The translations under genes were made by a program, and so were the position numbers. Positions 1 through 9,701 of a DNA stretch of 18,772 nucleotides are shown piece after piece (position 1 is the first letter of the stretch; each line of letters opens with the position of its first letter). The stretch is from positions 376-19,147 of the forward strand of contig JAABOA010000100.1 in the NCBI GenBank assembly GCA_015680635.1. The letters are read 5' to 3'. The stretch comes from Lunasporangiospora selenospora. Lineage: Eukaryota > Mortierellomycota > Mortierellomycetes > Mortierellales > Mortierellaceae. The notes below the pieces were generated by a model. That model searched no databases and was not told where the DNA came from. It saw only the letters and a list, made by a program, of their open reading frames with translations.

Positions 1-573
1 GTCTGCTATACTCGAGCAGTCATAAGAACCTTTTTTCGCGAACTGGGCAACTAAAGAGAAGAGCGCGCGTGTCTAATAAGCTTACTGGGGCCAGTGAATA
101 GGCCGGGTCGGGTGGCCTTTATCTTGGGTGGCCAGGGTGGTGCATAAAAGAACACGCGATCCCCATGTCCATTCTCATTGAATCCCTCGGCCCATTTTCG
201 CGATCATGGCACAAAGAGTTTTTGATTCCGGAATGCCCATAATTGGATCGAGTCGATGAATGAGACTGGATGAGAATGGGAGTGAAGGAAAATTCGTTTA
301 TGAATGTAGGTGCATGGTTGACATGTCGCGCTGCAAGTGTGGGAATAGCAGAATCTGGATCAGACGAGTCTACGGGCGTGGGAACTGGTTCTGATGGTCG
401 CTCACGAGGACGCGGCTCTCAGCATTGGAGGAGGGAAAGGGAGAGAGCTGGCTGGGGTAGGGGGGGGAGAGAGGTTGACGTGTACCAGTCTATTTCGACT
501 GGGGGACTGGGAGAGAGAGAGAGAATTGCGTACGGCCGTTGAGAGAGGAAGAGAGAAAAATAGCTCAGAAAAG

Positions 574-581
574 CATATAAG
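574..581 (+). promoter_or_regulatory. TATA-like element upstream of eEF2
   Basis: CATATAAG sits just before an A-rich run and a pyrimidine-rich tract. Its position suits a start site near 605-630. If eEF2 exon 1 instead lies left of the window, this site would be inside an intron and irrelevant. Confidence 0.35.
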
Positions 582-792
582 AAAAAAAATCGACGTGTCA
601 CCCCTCTCATATCCCGCGCCGCTCCTCTTTCTGATTGTGGCGTGGTTGGCACGGGAGAGATGAAGGCCTCCCTTGCCCATGTTGCACACAAACATTTATA
701 CACACACACACACGTAGACATTTTGTCAGACATGGATGATGACAGACATCCTCACCCGCATACCATCCATTCCTCTCCTCTTCTGAGAGACA

Positions 793-832
793 TACACACA
801 TACACACATACACACATACACACATACACACA
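793..832 (+). repeat. TACACACA octamer tandem repeat (5 perfect copies)
   Basis: Five uninterrupted copies of TACACACA, followed by further CA-rich sequence to about 845. A related CA run is at about 701-717. It accounts for the threonine/histidine-rich and cysteine/valine-rich open frames seen on the two strands here. Confidence 0.95.
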
Positions 833-1019
833 CACACGCACACACGGTTGCCTTTATTTGTGCAATGCACCATGTCTCTCGTGCATCCACTCTGCATCTC
901 TCATGATGGGAGAAAGGGGGTAGAGACTATACTATCGAGTCTATCCATGCTCAAACAGATTCATCAAACTAACTCGCGACGCGTCCTCTTTGTTCCTTTA
1001 TCGACTGCCATGACAATAG

Positions 1020-1345
1020 ATGGACAAGGTTACGAACGTCCGTAACATGTCCGTCATTGCCCACGTCGATCATGGCAAGTCCACGCTGACAGACTCGCTC
1101 GTCTCCATGGCTGGTATTATCTCCCAGGCTCGTGCTGGTGAGGCCCGTTTCACGGATACGCGTCAGGACGAGCAGGATCGTGGTATCACCATCAAGTCGA
1201 CTGCCATCTCTCTGTTCTTCCAGATGACCGAGGATGACCTTCCCGACATCAAGCAAAAGACTGATGGTAAAACCTTTTCCCCCTGACTGTGTCCATTGTT
1301 ACAAATCAAACAATCCATTATCGACTTGTCATCTGACCTCTTTGT

Positions 1346-1389
<44 letters not shown>

Positions 1390-3635
1390 TAGGCACCGCC
1401 TTCTTGATCAACTTGATCGATTCGCCCGGACACGTTGACTTCTCGTCCGAGGTCACTGCTGCCCTCCGTGTCACCGATGGTGCCTTGGTCGTCGTCGACT
1501 GTGTTGACGGTGTCTGTGTCCAGACCGAGACGGTGTTGCGTCAGGCCTTGGGTGAACGTATCAAGCCCGTCGTCATCATCAACAAGGTCGATCGTGCACT
1601 TCTCGAGTTGCAGGTCACCAAGGAGGATCTCTACAACTCGTTCCAGCGAACCATCGAGTCCGTCAACGTCATTATCGCTACCTACAATGACACGGCTTTG
1701 GGTGATGTCATGGTCTACCCCGAGAGGGGAACCGTTGCCTTTGGCTCCGGTCTCCACGGATGGGCCTTCACCATCCGTCAGTTCGCTCAGCGTTACTCCA
1801 AAAAGTTTGGTGTTGACCGCAACAAGATGATGGAGAAGCTCTGGGGTGAGAACTACTTCAACCCCAAGACCAAGAAGTGGACCAACAAGGGCACTGATGC
1901 CGATGGCCAACAACTCGAGCGTGCCTTCAACATGTTCATCTTGGATCCCATCTTCAAGATCTTTGATTCGACCATGAACTTCAAGAAGGAAGAGACCAAC
2001 ATGATGCTTGAAAAGCTCGGCATCGTCCTCAAGACCGACGAGAAGGATCTCGAGGGCAAGCAAATGCTCAAGACAGTCATGAAAAAGTTCTTGCCCGCTG
2101 GTGAGGCTCTTCTGGAGATGATGGTCATTCACTTGCCTTCGCCCATCACAGCCCAAAAGTACCGTGTTGAGAACTTGTACGAGGGTCCCATGGACGATGT
2201 GTGCGCCAACGGTGTCCGTTCCTGCGACCCCAACGGTCCCCTCATGTTGTACGTCTCCAAGATGGTTCCCACCTCGGACAAGGGACGCTTCTATGCCTTT
2301 GGTCGTGTTTTCTCTGGTACCATTCGTGCCGGTATGAAGGTCCGTATCCAGGGTCCCAACTACCAGCCTGGCTCCAAGAACGATCTCTTTGTCAAGTCTG
2401 TCCAGCGTATTGTGCTTATGATGGGTCGTTACGTCGAACCTATTGAGGACTGCCCTGCTGGTAACATTGTCGGTTTGATCGGTGTTGACCAGTTCTTGCT
2501 CAAGTCGGGAACCATTACCGACAACGACACCGCCCACAACCTCAAGGTCATGAAGTTCTCCGTCTCGCCCGTCGTCCAGGTCGCCGTCGAGTGCAAGGTG
2601 GCCTCGGATTTGCCAAAGTTGGTCGAAGGTCTCAAGCGTCTTTCAAAGTCAGATCCCTGCGTCCTTACTTTCACCTCGGATTCTGGAGAGCACATTGTTG
2701 CTGGTTCAGGAGAGTTGCATCTTGAGATTTGCTTGAAGGATCTTGAGGAAGACCATGCCCAAGTTCCCATCAAAAAGTCGGACCCCGTCGTGCAGTACAA
2801 GGAGACAGTCAAGGCCGAGTCGTCGATTGTCGCTCTCGCAAAGTCTCCCAACAAGCACAACCGTATCTTCATGAAGGCTTCCCCCTTGGGTGAGGAGCTC
2901 GCAGATGCGATCGAGAAGGGTAATGTCGGTCCTCGCGACGAGTTCAAGGCCCGTGCTCGTGTCTTGTCCGATGACTTTGGTTGGGACAATGCTGAGGCTC
3001 GTAAGATTTGGGCCTTTGGTCCCGATGGCAATGGTCCCAACACATTGGTGGATATGACCAAGGGAGTTGCTTACTTGAACGAAATCAAGGACTCTTGTAT
3101 TGCTGCCTTCACCTGGGCTACCCGCGAGGGTGTCTTCACAGAGGAGAACATGCGTGGATGCCGCTTCAACATTTTGGATGTCGTCCTTCATGCCGATGCC
3201 ATCCATCGTGGTGGTGGACAGATCATCCCCGCCTGCCGTAGCGCCATCTACGCCTCGGCCTACGTCGCCCAGCCCGGTCTCATGGAGCCCATCTACTTGG
3301 TCGAGATTACCTGCCCTGAGCAGGCCATGGGTGGTATCTACGGTGTCCTCAACAAGCGCCGTGGTCACGTCATCGGTGAGGAGCAGCGCCCCGGTACCCC
3401 CATGTACATCGTCAAGGCTTACTTGCCCGTTGCCGAGTCTTTCGGTTTCACTGGTGAGCTTCGTCAGGCTACTGGTGGTCAGGCTTTCCCCCAGTCTGTC
3501 TTCGATCACTGGCAGTTGATGAACGGTGTCTCGAACGAGGACCCCAAGCTCATCGAGAAGGTCTTGTCCATCCGCAAGCGCAAGGGTCTCAAGGACGAGA
3601 TCCCCCCTCTCGACCGTTTCCTCGACCGTCTGTAA
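1020..3635 (+). CDS. EFT2: Translation elongation factor 2 (eEF2), 5' end incomplete
   Basis: eEF2 is the cytosolic GTPase that drives ribosomal translocation. Exons are 1020-1266 and 1393-3635, joined in phase 1 across a 126-nt intron, giving 829 residues. Adding 12 puts residues on the yeast scale: P-loop AHVDHGKS at 26-33, Thr57 in GEARFTDTR (the inhibitory kinase site), the DSPGH switch, and NKVD at 158-161. The diphthamide histidine, in [10 protein letters not shown], is encoded at 3204-3206 and becomes His699, exactly as in yeast. So about 12 N-terminal residues are missing and must come from an upstream exon. An AG acceptor directly before the ATG, a branch-point motif, and a poor -3 base all argue that 1020 is not the true start. 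The C-terminus is intact. Yeast eEF2 has 842 residues; this one would have about 841. Identity is certain; only the 5' end is open. Confidence 0.97.
1267..1392 (+). other. eEF2 intron with a long (TC)n polypyrimidine tract
   Basis: The donor is GTAAAA and the acceptor ATTAG; removal joins G to GC to restore a glycine codon in an uninterrupted eEF2 frame. The 3' half is a pure TC dinucleotide repeat at 1352-1386, ending six bases before the acceptor, so a microsatellite serves as the polypyrimidine tract. Confidence 0.93.
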
Positions 3636-4376
3636 ATGGATTGATTTCTTTGTTCACTACTTCCTGTCGACATGTAATCCACGAGATTCTCTCCTCCCCG
3701 TCTTCTTTTCCATTTCACCGTTCATTCTGTAGACTTCGCCGCTAGCAAAATAAATTATAGAACCCAAAAAAAGACTTGAGAATTGTGCTTTGCCATTTGA
3801 AATGAGGGCGCGAAGAAAAGGGAGGGGGGAAAGAGAAAATAGCAAGGGGTGTATTTGTGGAAGGAAGGGATGGGGTAGAACCAAAAAAAGTACATTCAGA
3901 CGGACATGCAGGCATGGTCAAATAAAATGAGGGCAAAGCCTGGCGAAGCAAGGGATAAAACTTGAGGTCACACAAGTTGACTTCGCCCTTGGTCAAAAGG
4001 CAAACGAGATGAAATTTTCAGGGCAGTATTTTTTTTTACACCTCCCGACTGAAATAGATTCGTTGGTCGTTCCATGGATCAGTGGAAGCGGGAGAATGGT
4101 ATTGTAGTGCCATGACCCAAGGGAAGTCGTATTGATTCACATTCCCGCACACAAGAGTCTGCGCCTTGTCACAAGTAAAAAAAAAACTCCTTTTTATTGA
4201 GCTGTGCATCTCCACATTTTTTTTTCTTTCTCATTTTTTTTCCACTTTGCCTCAACATTCTCATCCTCCACTTTTTACATTTTTGGTCTTCAGCTGGTCC
4301 TTACATTGACACTCCCCTGCTCTCCGATATCCCTCTACATTACTTGAAACTGTAAAATAATTTGAACGCTCACAAC
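3636..4376. other. Intergenic region between eEF2 and the LRR-like gene
   Basis: It holds the eEF2 3' UTR, then AT-rich DNA with A and T homopolymers (for example near 4177-4186 and 4217-4240). I see no credible coding frame on either strand and no RNA gene. The right part should contain the promoter of the gene starting at 4377; no clear TATA box was found. Confidence 0.6.
3749..3754 (+). terminator. Poly(A) signal of eEF2
   Basis: A canonical AATAAA about 115 nt after the stop codon, the only one close downstream. Confidence 0.6.
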
Positions 4377-7234
4377 ATGACAAAGCTTGAACATCATTCA
4401 GACATCTTTGAGTAGGTGCACGTTTTGAGAACGGACCATGCATTGGTGCAACGACTATTCTACGTGCTACATTGCGTCTACCCTTTCTATTACCTGTTCT
4501 TTTTGTTTTGTAACTCAGGTATTTTTTGTTTCTTTCTTGTCCTCTCAATAGATGCAAGACCGAGGCAACAACTCGCTCTCCAGATTTCACAAATCCACCG
4601 GAACAGAATTCTCCCATACCCAATCTCCAACCAAATCGCCAAGCATCATCTAGTATAAGCCCATGGCCTTTCGGTGCAACCATCAATGCCAGAGACCGGC
4701 CAGAATCGCCTCTTCAGTTCTCACACCCTACGATAGAAAGATCCAGCAGAGTCAGCAAAGACCCAGCATCACTTGTGACCCATCGGTCCTTTCAAATGGC
4801 AATTCAGTTCCTGCACGCTACCATGACCTCCAACCAGGTCGAGTCGATGGCCAAGCTGAACGAGCTCTTGGAAAAACAGACCCTGGGCAACGCTCGATTC
4901 AACTTTCTTCAAAACCGTATCGAAACACTCCTTGCAGATGCACAGAGGCTACCTGACTCTCCATCCCCACGCCTTTTTATCATCCTCCCTGTCGAGAATG
5001 ACTCCCAGGACAGGCTAGACTCGCAAATGCCTCGACTTCGACTCTACTTTCTTTGCGAGTGTGGTGTTCACTCTGAGAACCGCGATACGACCCTGCAATG
5101 CTCGACTCTATCTAACAAGTTCCATTTGGTGGCACATGAGGGTTACGAAATTCGAAATCGCAGAATATTCCTGGACAAATTTGGAGCCTATGTTCGACTT
5201 GTGCTCCAAGTCTTCAAGTATGGATTTTCAGCCGCCTCCATGGAAATCCCGCCCTTGGTCCTCGCCAGCCTAATTGGATCAGATGATTGCCAGTCCCAGG
5301 CAGTCAGAAGCAAGCAGGCCAACTTTGGCAGCTTGATCACAAAGGCCATAACGATTGTAGAGTCTTGTTGCAACATTTCTTTGGAAGAGGACGAGGACCA
5401 AAGAGCTGCCTATATGGGCTTCAGGGACACACTCAGTGATACAAAGCTGAGACATCTCCCATCGTTCCTGGTCGGCTTTCAAAAGGATGAGGGTCTAGCC
5501 AACCTATACCGGACCGTGACCAAGAGCGGACATGTCAAATGGATTTGTCAAGAGCATCACAGCATAGGCTACAGCAAAGTCGCGTGGGCGCAGTTATTGG
5601 ACAAGGTTCAACTGCATCGTGGTCACTTTTCCGAGCGTGACGGGTGTATCCAGATCAAGCTTCCGAGTCGCGAGAGTGCAGCCGAGATTTTCAAGGTCAT
5701 GGAGAAAGCTCAACGGGTCATTGAACTCAACTTGAAGCTGGACTGGGATGTGACCTTTGCGGATCTGGAACTTTTGGAGACCAGGATAAGGTTGTGCAAC
5801 ATTTCGACCCTTCTATTGGATGGGTCCAAATTCCATGGACCCACAAGTGACTTTGTCTACAGGAACCAGCGATTTGATCCGCTCATCTCAATGATGACCA
5901 GCGGCTACCTCCTGACACTTGAACTTTTAAATGTCAAAGACTTGTTCAAGAGAGTCAGCCGGATCAAGAAAGAGATTGGCCTGTCCGGTCTCCGCTACCT
6001 CAGCCTCGAAAACTGTGATCCTCCTAAAGGAAATCAAATGGATGAGCTTTTCGAAAGCTTGCCCAAACTCGAAGAGCTCCTGTTGTCGTTTGAGGGAATG
6101 GTCGCCTCATATGTTCATACAGAACTCTTTTCTACATCAGCCCCTTCCAGTAACCATGTGTATCACCTTTCAATCATTCCAAAGTCAAATGAGCGTAATG
6201 GGGAGCAATTGATTCCCGGGCTATTCACCAAGAACCTTGCCTATCTTACTCTCAGTGGCAAACTCTGCTCCGATCAAATCCTGGCAAAGGTCCTTTTTAT
6301 GAATCCACATCTGGAAGGGATCACTGTTAACGATGTCAACAAGAGCGTGTTTGACCTCTGCTACCGAGTCACCAATCTCCTTCGTACGCTCCAACACTCG
6401 CTCAAATCACTCGTCTTGTGCAGTGGACAATACAACGACTCTCTTACAGTCTACTACAATCAAGGCATGATCGAAGAGGCCAATGTGTCCACAGAAAAGT
6501 ATGCTCCCAACGGTATCAGCTTCCGCCACTTTCCGGATACTGTCGATGTCAAGATCGAGAAGGGGGATATCCACCTCCCCATTCTTGGAAAGCCTTCATC
6601 CTGGGCGACACTGGATCAGCTTGAGAAGGAAACGTTGAATATGGTTTTGAACAAGCTTCCCTCGACCTTGTCACTTGAGATTCAGTGCTTTGACCTCCAG
6701 GAGACAGAAAGCTTCAAGGAGACCTTGGCCCTGGCGCTTGCTCACCCGAAACGGTTGTCAGGTCTGGACCTATCTGGAAAGGACATCCCTAGTTGGCTCC
6801 CACATATTCAACCTCTGGCCGAGAATAGTGACCAATTCACCCGGTTACGATCCCTGTGGTTCGACTATGGAGAGGCACTGTGCTATGATCTAGAAGTGAC
6901 ACTGATCCAGTGGCTGCTGTCCATGCTCTCTAGCAAGGATTCCAAAAGGATACGCGACAAGCGGATGCAATTCGTCTTGGGTGGTGTCCAGTTTTCATCT
7001 AGTGGTTGGGACATGTTGTTACAGCAATTGGATTTTTATGATCTTCGGGTGCTCTCATTTGATGGGGTGAATATGGCTCGGAGAGAGCTCGAGGCGTTGA
7101 AGGTGGCTCTGCCGGATGATTTTTTGCTCGAGGTCTGGCTTCACAACATTCAGACGGCGACTCTGGAGGAGCTTGAGGATTTTCAAAACACTTTTCAGCA
7201 GACCCTTGTCAGGACTGGAAAGCCACGAAACTAG
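4377..7234 (+). CDS. Uncharacterised 905-residue LRR-like protein
   Basis: Exons are 4377-4411 and 4552-7234. The large exon is open upstream but has no in-frame ATG before 4796. A short exon starting MTKLEHHSDIF, with a favourable A at -3, ends at a GTAGGT donor and joins in phase 2 to an acceptor at 4551, giving 905 residues. Residues 15-90 are Pro/Ser-rich and likely disordered. Residues 152-158 (RLFIILP) and 175-183 (RLYFLCECG), followed by an AHEGYEIRN-type segment, resemble a module I remember from many uncharacterised Mortierella proteins; this is recollection, not a search. From about 430 to the end, irregular leucine-rich motifs recur (LRYLSLENC, LEELLLSFE, LAYLTLSG, LSGLDLSG, LRVLSFDG), suggesting an LRR-like ligand-binding fold. 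There is no signal peptide or membrane segment. Function is unknown; protein-protein recognition is an inference. If the exon 1 call is wrong, translation would start at 4796, giving 812 residues. Confidence 0.8.
4412..4551 (+). other. Predicted intron 1 of the LRR-like gene
   Basis: GTAGGT donor, T-rich 3' half and CAATAG acceptor, 140 nt. Splicing joins GA to A as a glutamate codon and keeps the long frame open, and supplies the only well-placed ATG upstream of the large exon. Confidence 0.65.
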
Positions 7235-8196
7235 AAAAGAAAGAAAGAAAAAAAAAGGAGTTTTGATGTATATTGAATACTTCACCGGGCCCTGCACGGT
7301 TCAACAAATATAAAACAAATGACAAACATATTTTTGCCTTGTTTCCTTTTCCCACCTTTTTTTTCAAACTGAAACTCTGTACTCCATCGTGATTAAACTC
7401 CAATCATTAGAACAATTGGACCAATTATACGCTCTCGTGTTGTCCTTAGCTCAGTAGATTAACGTGGTCAAAGATATTATGGGCCATTGCAAGACCCAAG
7501 CCTCGCCTCCACAAATCGGATCTCATTCTCTAATAGAGCATAAGAGACTTGATATCATTGCTCCCCCCCCCCCTGCGTTGGCTCTTCAGCAACGTATGTC
7601 CATTTGTAGCAGTCAATCCAATGCCCAAAGAGGGGAGTGAGTGACGCAGCTAAATCCTAACCGGTCAATCCCATGATTTTTTCGCCCGCATCTCAACCAT
7701 GTTCCGCACCCGACCTACGCCGGCCAAATATGCATCAATGCATGGCTCTAGTCTAGTTTGGGTCAACAGTCCATGCGGAGGATCCTATAGACCTGATTGT
7801 GGCCCTAACTCCGTAACAGGCTCCCCTCAAACACTGCATGAACGTCTCCCAAGGCGAAAAAGGGCAAGTGATATCACTGAAAGTGATATGACAGTGGGAT
7901 ATTCTGACTCATGACCAAGTCAGTCTCATCTTAGGGCGGGACAAAAACTGTGAGGAGCCTCGCGGACCAGACATGGCACCCCGTTGTAGCATACTTATTT
8001 GGCAGTGTTTGGTATAGGACTGGGTACTTTTATTCCAAATATTTATATATATTTTAGGGCAGGGGGATCGTTTGGTAGAACCATGCCGTGTATACAATAT
8101 CTTCATTGTTCAGTGCAATAGTGTTTCAAACCCAGAGGCGAGAGCAAAGAAACCATGCACGGAAAAAAGAAAAGCAACAACTTTGTCTCCCCCACT
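7235..8196. other. Intergenic region, no gene seen
   Basis: It lies between the convergent ends of the LRR-like gene and the cysteine-rich gene. Visible structure is limited to an 11-base C homopolymer at 7563-7573, a perfect GTGATATCAC palindrome at 7868-7877, and a 6-bp stem with 8-base loop at 7904-7923. The short plus-strand frame at about 7699-7914 has no family resemblance and is not called. Confidence 0.6.
8029..8034 (-). terminator. Poly(A) signal of the cysteine-rich gene
   Basis: TTTATT on the plus strand reads AATAAA on the minus strand, about 163 nt after the stop codon, followed by AT-rich DNA. Confidence 0.45.
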
Positions 8197-8505
8197 TTAG
8201 CTGGAGCAGTTGTAAGTGTCCTCTGGTGGCCAGACGTGGCTGGGGTCACGGTATCCGACTTTGCATTTGATCGTGCCACCCGAACCGTAGCAGCAGTTCT
8301 TGTACTTTTGGACAGAGTCTCCAAAATCAGGCGTGTCGCATACATTTCCGAACTGGCCACCCTTGACGAGGAGACAGCATGAAGCGTCATACTTGGGTTT
8401 GAAGCAGGTGCAGATGCCGTATTTGACCAAATCATCCTGGGCGGCGGCCATAGTGCCGAAGGTAGCCACAATGAGCAGAGCGAGTGCGGGAATGGAGAGC
8501 TGCAT
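8197..8505 (-). CDS. Small secreted cysteine-rich protein, 102 residues
   Basis: A single-exon frame. It starts MQLSIPALALLIVATFG, a typical signal peptide, with likely cleavage after an AAA tripeptide just before QDD, leaving about 80 residues. The mature part has nine cysteines spaced C-x-C, CC, C, CC, C, C. It lacks the eight-cysteine C-CC-C-C-CC-C order of hydrophobins and resembles no family I can name. The odd cysteine count leaves one unpaired or available for dimerisation. There is no second membrane segment, so an extracellular or cell-wall location is expected. A frame extension upstream to about 8574 exists but lacks an ATG, and 8505 is the first start with a signal peptide. A TATA-like element lies about 70 nt upstream and AATAAA lies downstream, supporting an independent transcript. 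Role unknown; surface protein or interaction effector is possible. Confidence 0.78.
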   Translation of the reverse strand: MQLSIPALALLIVATFGTMAAAQDDLVKYGICTCFKPKYDASCCLLVKGGQFGNVCDTPDFGDSVQKYKNCCYGSGGTIKCKVGYRDPSHVWPPEDTYNCSS

Positions 8506-8573
8506 AGTTCTATGTGTAGAAATGAGGAGATATGAGAAGATATGACGAGATCGAGCGGGACCAAAAGTTAGCA

Positions 8574-8580
8574 TATTTAA
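8574..8580 (-). promoter_or_regulatory. TATA-like element of the cysteine-rich gene
   Basis: Reads TTAAATA on the minus strand, about 70 nt before the ATG at 8505, leaving room for a short 5' UTR. Confidence 0.45.
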
Positions 8581-9332
8581 GCAACCTCTCGCAAATATCC
8601 TATCCTAGACCCAGCCAAATTGTTCTTACAGGTGGGTGGGTGTGTGGAAAAGGGGGGAGGGAGGTCCAAATCAGATCTTGTGGCAGTACTTGATGGGCGT
8701 TCGGAAGGTGTTGAGGTGAAGTGGGATGCGTATCAATGGGATGGGTAGGAACAACCTCTTTTATACGTGGAGGAGAGGCATCAAAGGAAGCCAGACTTGT
8801 TCTCATTTGGACATGGCGAGAAACTGCGGAAAAAAAACGCTTTAGGAAGTGACATTCCCAATTGAGGGAGAAGTGGAAATAGTCTAACCATCAAGGCTAG
8901 GAGGAGGAGGAGAGCGCCATGAGAAAATTAAGAGGCGCCCAATCCAGAATATACATGTCCAGGTGCGTGGACATTTCTCCAAAATTACGCCTTTGTCAGT
9001 TAGGTCAAAGCGCAGCAAAATGCCTTGACAAGGTCTGGTGGAGAGGTGCGTTTTGGTGACACAAAGGTCATATCGCTCCGTGCGAGACATCGGCGCCAAT
9101 GGCGGGTTGTATCCCGCAGGCAACCTCAGCCTCTTCTCTCTTGTTATTTATAGTCCAACTAAACTGCCACCCTGCAGTTTCCATTTCTATATCCATTTCT
9201 AGATTGCAAAAGAAGGGTCATGAGTATCTTGTGCATCACATCGGTCAATGGATTTTAGTTTCCCCCTTCCCCCTTCTCTGTCCTACTTTCTCTGTCCCTC
9301 TGCATACCTATTTTGCCAATTTTGGCAAAGTG
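8581..9332. other. Intergenic region, no confident gene
   Basis: Frames on either strand here (minus 8884-9123; plus 9099-9479, which runs past the right edge) show no family motif or consistent protein-like composition. G-rich and GGA-rich runs are present near 8631-8660 and 8897-8912. Confidence 0.55.
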
Positions 9333-9630
9333 TTACCCGCAGTCAGCACAAGCAAGGGAATGAGAATGGCGCTTTTGTTTATTGTCTTGTCTGGGTACCT
9401 GTTTGGCTATTGCTTCCAGAGTACTGTGGCCTTTGGAATTTACCAGAGCACAGATGTTGAGACTTGGAAGGATCTTTAGAAAGTCGATGCCGTCAAACTC
9501 GCTCAGTGCACGCTGGAAACAGGCAAGCTTTAGAGTCTGAACGTAGAAACCTGGAATTGAGCAGCTTCAACAAGGTAAGATTTCGCCATGCTAGTGTGTT
9601 TTCACGGGAAGCAACGGACTTGTAGCTGTG
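9333..9630 (-). pseudogene. Probable decayed LRR / F-box-type gene fragment
   Basis: Two overlapping minus-strand frames look like one broken protein. The first (9630 down to a stop at 9493-9495) contains NLTLLKLLNS, an LRR-like strand. The second (open from 9566 to a TAA at 9333-9335) continues with LKLACFQRALSEFDGIDFLK and then ILPSLNICALV. A one-base frame change near 9525-9535 would join them into roughly 95 residues of leucine-patterned sequence. There is no ATG, and a stop plus the (GTA)n repeat lie directly upstream. The composition resembles the C-terminal parts of fungal F-box/LRR proteins, but no diagnostic domain is present. It could be a short exon of an unrecognised gene; I favour a relic. 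Confidence 0.4.
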
Positions 9631-9645
9631 TTAGTAGTAGTTGCT

Positions 9646-9701
<56 letters not shown>

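Larger units (their letters stand above)
1..1019 (+). promoter_or_regulatory. Upstream region / probable leader intron of the eEF2 gene
   Basis: No convincing coding region lies here. The right end looks like the end of an intron: an ACTAAC branch-point-like motif at 968-973 is followed by an AG acceptor at 1018-1019, directly before the first recognisable eEF2 codon. A TATA-like CATATAAG at 574-581 is followed by a pyrimidine-rich stretch at about 600-630, as often seen at start sites of translation genes. A weaker CATAAAAG lies near 143-150. Purine-rich runs (about 425-560) and CA-rich repeats (about 700-845) fill much of the rest. Open frames in this stretch are low-complexity and are not believed. 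Confidence 0.5.

Noticed and set aside
790-845. CRISPR-like array or other spaced repeat
   Set aside because: The units are directly adjacent 8-mers without spacers in a eukaryotic genome; this is an ordinary microsatellite.
1389-2537. 382-codon minus-strand open frame opposite eEF2, and further long antisense frames at 2429-3061 and 2706-3509
   Set aside because: These arise from the strong codon bias of eEF2, which removes stop codons from antisense frames. They have no family motif, and the sense strand is certain.
4552-4653. ATG at 4552 as the start of the LRR-like gene
   Set aside because: It is out of frame with the large exon, hits a stop after 33 codons, and has no GT donor before that stop. 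It is the first base of exon 2 after an acceptor.
7438-7512. tRNA-like stretch containing TAGCTCAGTAGA, similar to an A box
   Set aside because: No acceptable B box or closing acceptor stem follows, and no cloverleaf can be drawn. At best a chance match.
8197-8505. Hydrophobin
   Set aside because: It has nine cysteines in C-x-C, CC, C, CC, C, C order, not the eight-cysteine hydrophobin order with two separate single cysteines between the CC pairs.
8103-8564. 153-codon minus-strand frame overlapping the cysteine-rich gene
   Set aside because: A shadow in another frame; the frame at 8197-8505 has a signal peptide and patterned cysteines.
9099-9479. 126-codon plus-strand frame with a hydrophobic C-terminal part
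   Set aside because: Its hydrophobic part is the complement of a more protein-like minus-strand frame, and the N-terminal part is low in protein-like character.
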